Shown: positions 63,563 to 64,000 of the stretch, piece after piece | Layout: each line of letters starts with the position of its first letter | Numbering within the stretch: position 1 is the first letter of the stretch | Assembly: GCA_037367355.1 (NCBI GenBank) | Contig: CM074704.1 | Coordinates: forward strand, 434,001-498,000 | Length of the DNA: 64,000 bases | Direction: 5' to 3' | DNA from: Neoscytalidium dimidiatum | Taxonomy: Eukaryota; Ascomycota; Dothideomycetes; Botryosphaeriales; Botryosphaeriaceae | Made by a program: the position numbers and the translations under genes | Notes under the pieces: model-generated | What the model was told of the DNA's origin: nothing | Databases searched by the model: none | What the model saw: only the letters and a program-made list of their open reading frames with translations

Positions 63563-64000
63563 AAGGGCTAGTATGGTTCCGAAGCTTCAGCGGTCCTTAT
63601 TCGAAAGTCGCTGAGTGAATGAGGCATACAGCTTTTATAGCATACCTCTGAGTTTAGTCTCGAGTCGCGGCAGTCCTTTCTATGCTTGATTGTGAGAATC
63701 ACCCTGGATAAGCTTCTATATCCGGTAAAGAATCCGGTGGAAATTTCAGTTGCGTCGGAACTCGGAGCCAGCGGATAGCAATGGGAATCCTATCCGATGC
63801 AGAAAACTATGGGGACCGAATCATCCGTTATAAACTATTGATCCATGATTCTAGATACGGTAATTTGAGCCCCATATCCAGTTTTGATCTTGCCCACTAA
63901 AACAGCTCCCTACTAAGTATTCGCCATCCAAGGTCGTTGAATCTTCGGGAAGGTAATTGATTACTGTGTGCTGCTTAGATGAGGGGTTCTTCTGAATCTC
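63563..64000. other. Intergenic to window end
   Basis: Upstream region of the ADH gene, AT-rich toward the end. No gene is recognised. Confidence 0.5.

Noticed and set aside
1..64000. tRNA, rRNA, CRISPR array or intact transposon
   Set aside because: I scanned for B-box-like motifs, direct-repeat/spacer patterns, long terminal repeats and transposase motifs and saw none that hold up. The only B-box-like match (near 17596) is inside the NmrA-like gene.

Overview
The window is nuclear DNA of a filamentous ascomycete (Pezizomycotina; Dothideomycetes is my guess, with low confidence). Genes are split by short GT..AG introns of about 45-130 bp and stand alone on both strands. Hallmark fungal proteins are present: PEX6, ATG6, SCM3, a CYP53 P450, a TDT dicarboxylate transporter and a ferric reductase. 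I see no rRNA, tRNA, CRISPR array or intact transposon. All exon models come from reading frames, splice motifs and phase checks by eye, not from transcripts or database searches.

Layout. 0.7-9 kb is a gene-poor, more AT-rich segment. It holds a scytalone-dehydratase-like gene, a haem-thiolate peroxidase, and several decayed fragments (a membrane-protein relic and a glutathione S-transferase relic). 9-21 kb is an accessory-type block: a repeat-rich Ser/Pro secreted protein, a small six-cysteine secreted protein (effector-like), a TDT/Mae1-type transporter, part of an unidentified membrane protein, an NmrA-like oxidoreductase and a naphthol-reductase-like SDR. 22-50 kb is a GC-rich, gene-dense core: PEX6, a steryl-ester hydrolase, benzoate 4-monooxygenase (CYP53), a GT25-like glycosyltransferase, ATG6 and SCM3 as a head-to-head pair, an alcohol-acetyltransferase-like enzyme, a ferric reductase and a PLP-enzyme/rhodanese fusion. 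50-64 kb returns to accessory content: a 14-TM drug-type MFS transporter, an isochorismatase-like hydrolase, a cAMP-receptor-like GPCR, deoxyribose-phosphate aldolase, a monocarboxylate-type MFS transporter and a damaged zinc alcohol dehydrogenase.

How the genes may work together. The core genes have unrelated jobs: peroxisome import, sterol and lipid turnover, aromatic catabolism, autophagy, centromere assembly, iron uptake and sulfur chemistry. Two enzymes of melanin-type folds (a scytalone dehydratase homologue and a naphthol-reductase-like SDR) lie about 19 kb apart without a polyketide synthase. The dehydratase has lost two active-site residues, so a role in standard DHN melanin is doubtful. 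DERA, the MFS transporter and the ADH at the right end may be a small catabolic neighbourhood now decaying, because the ADH carries both a frameshift and a lost zinc ligand.
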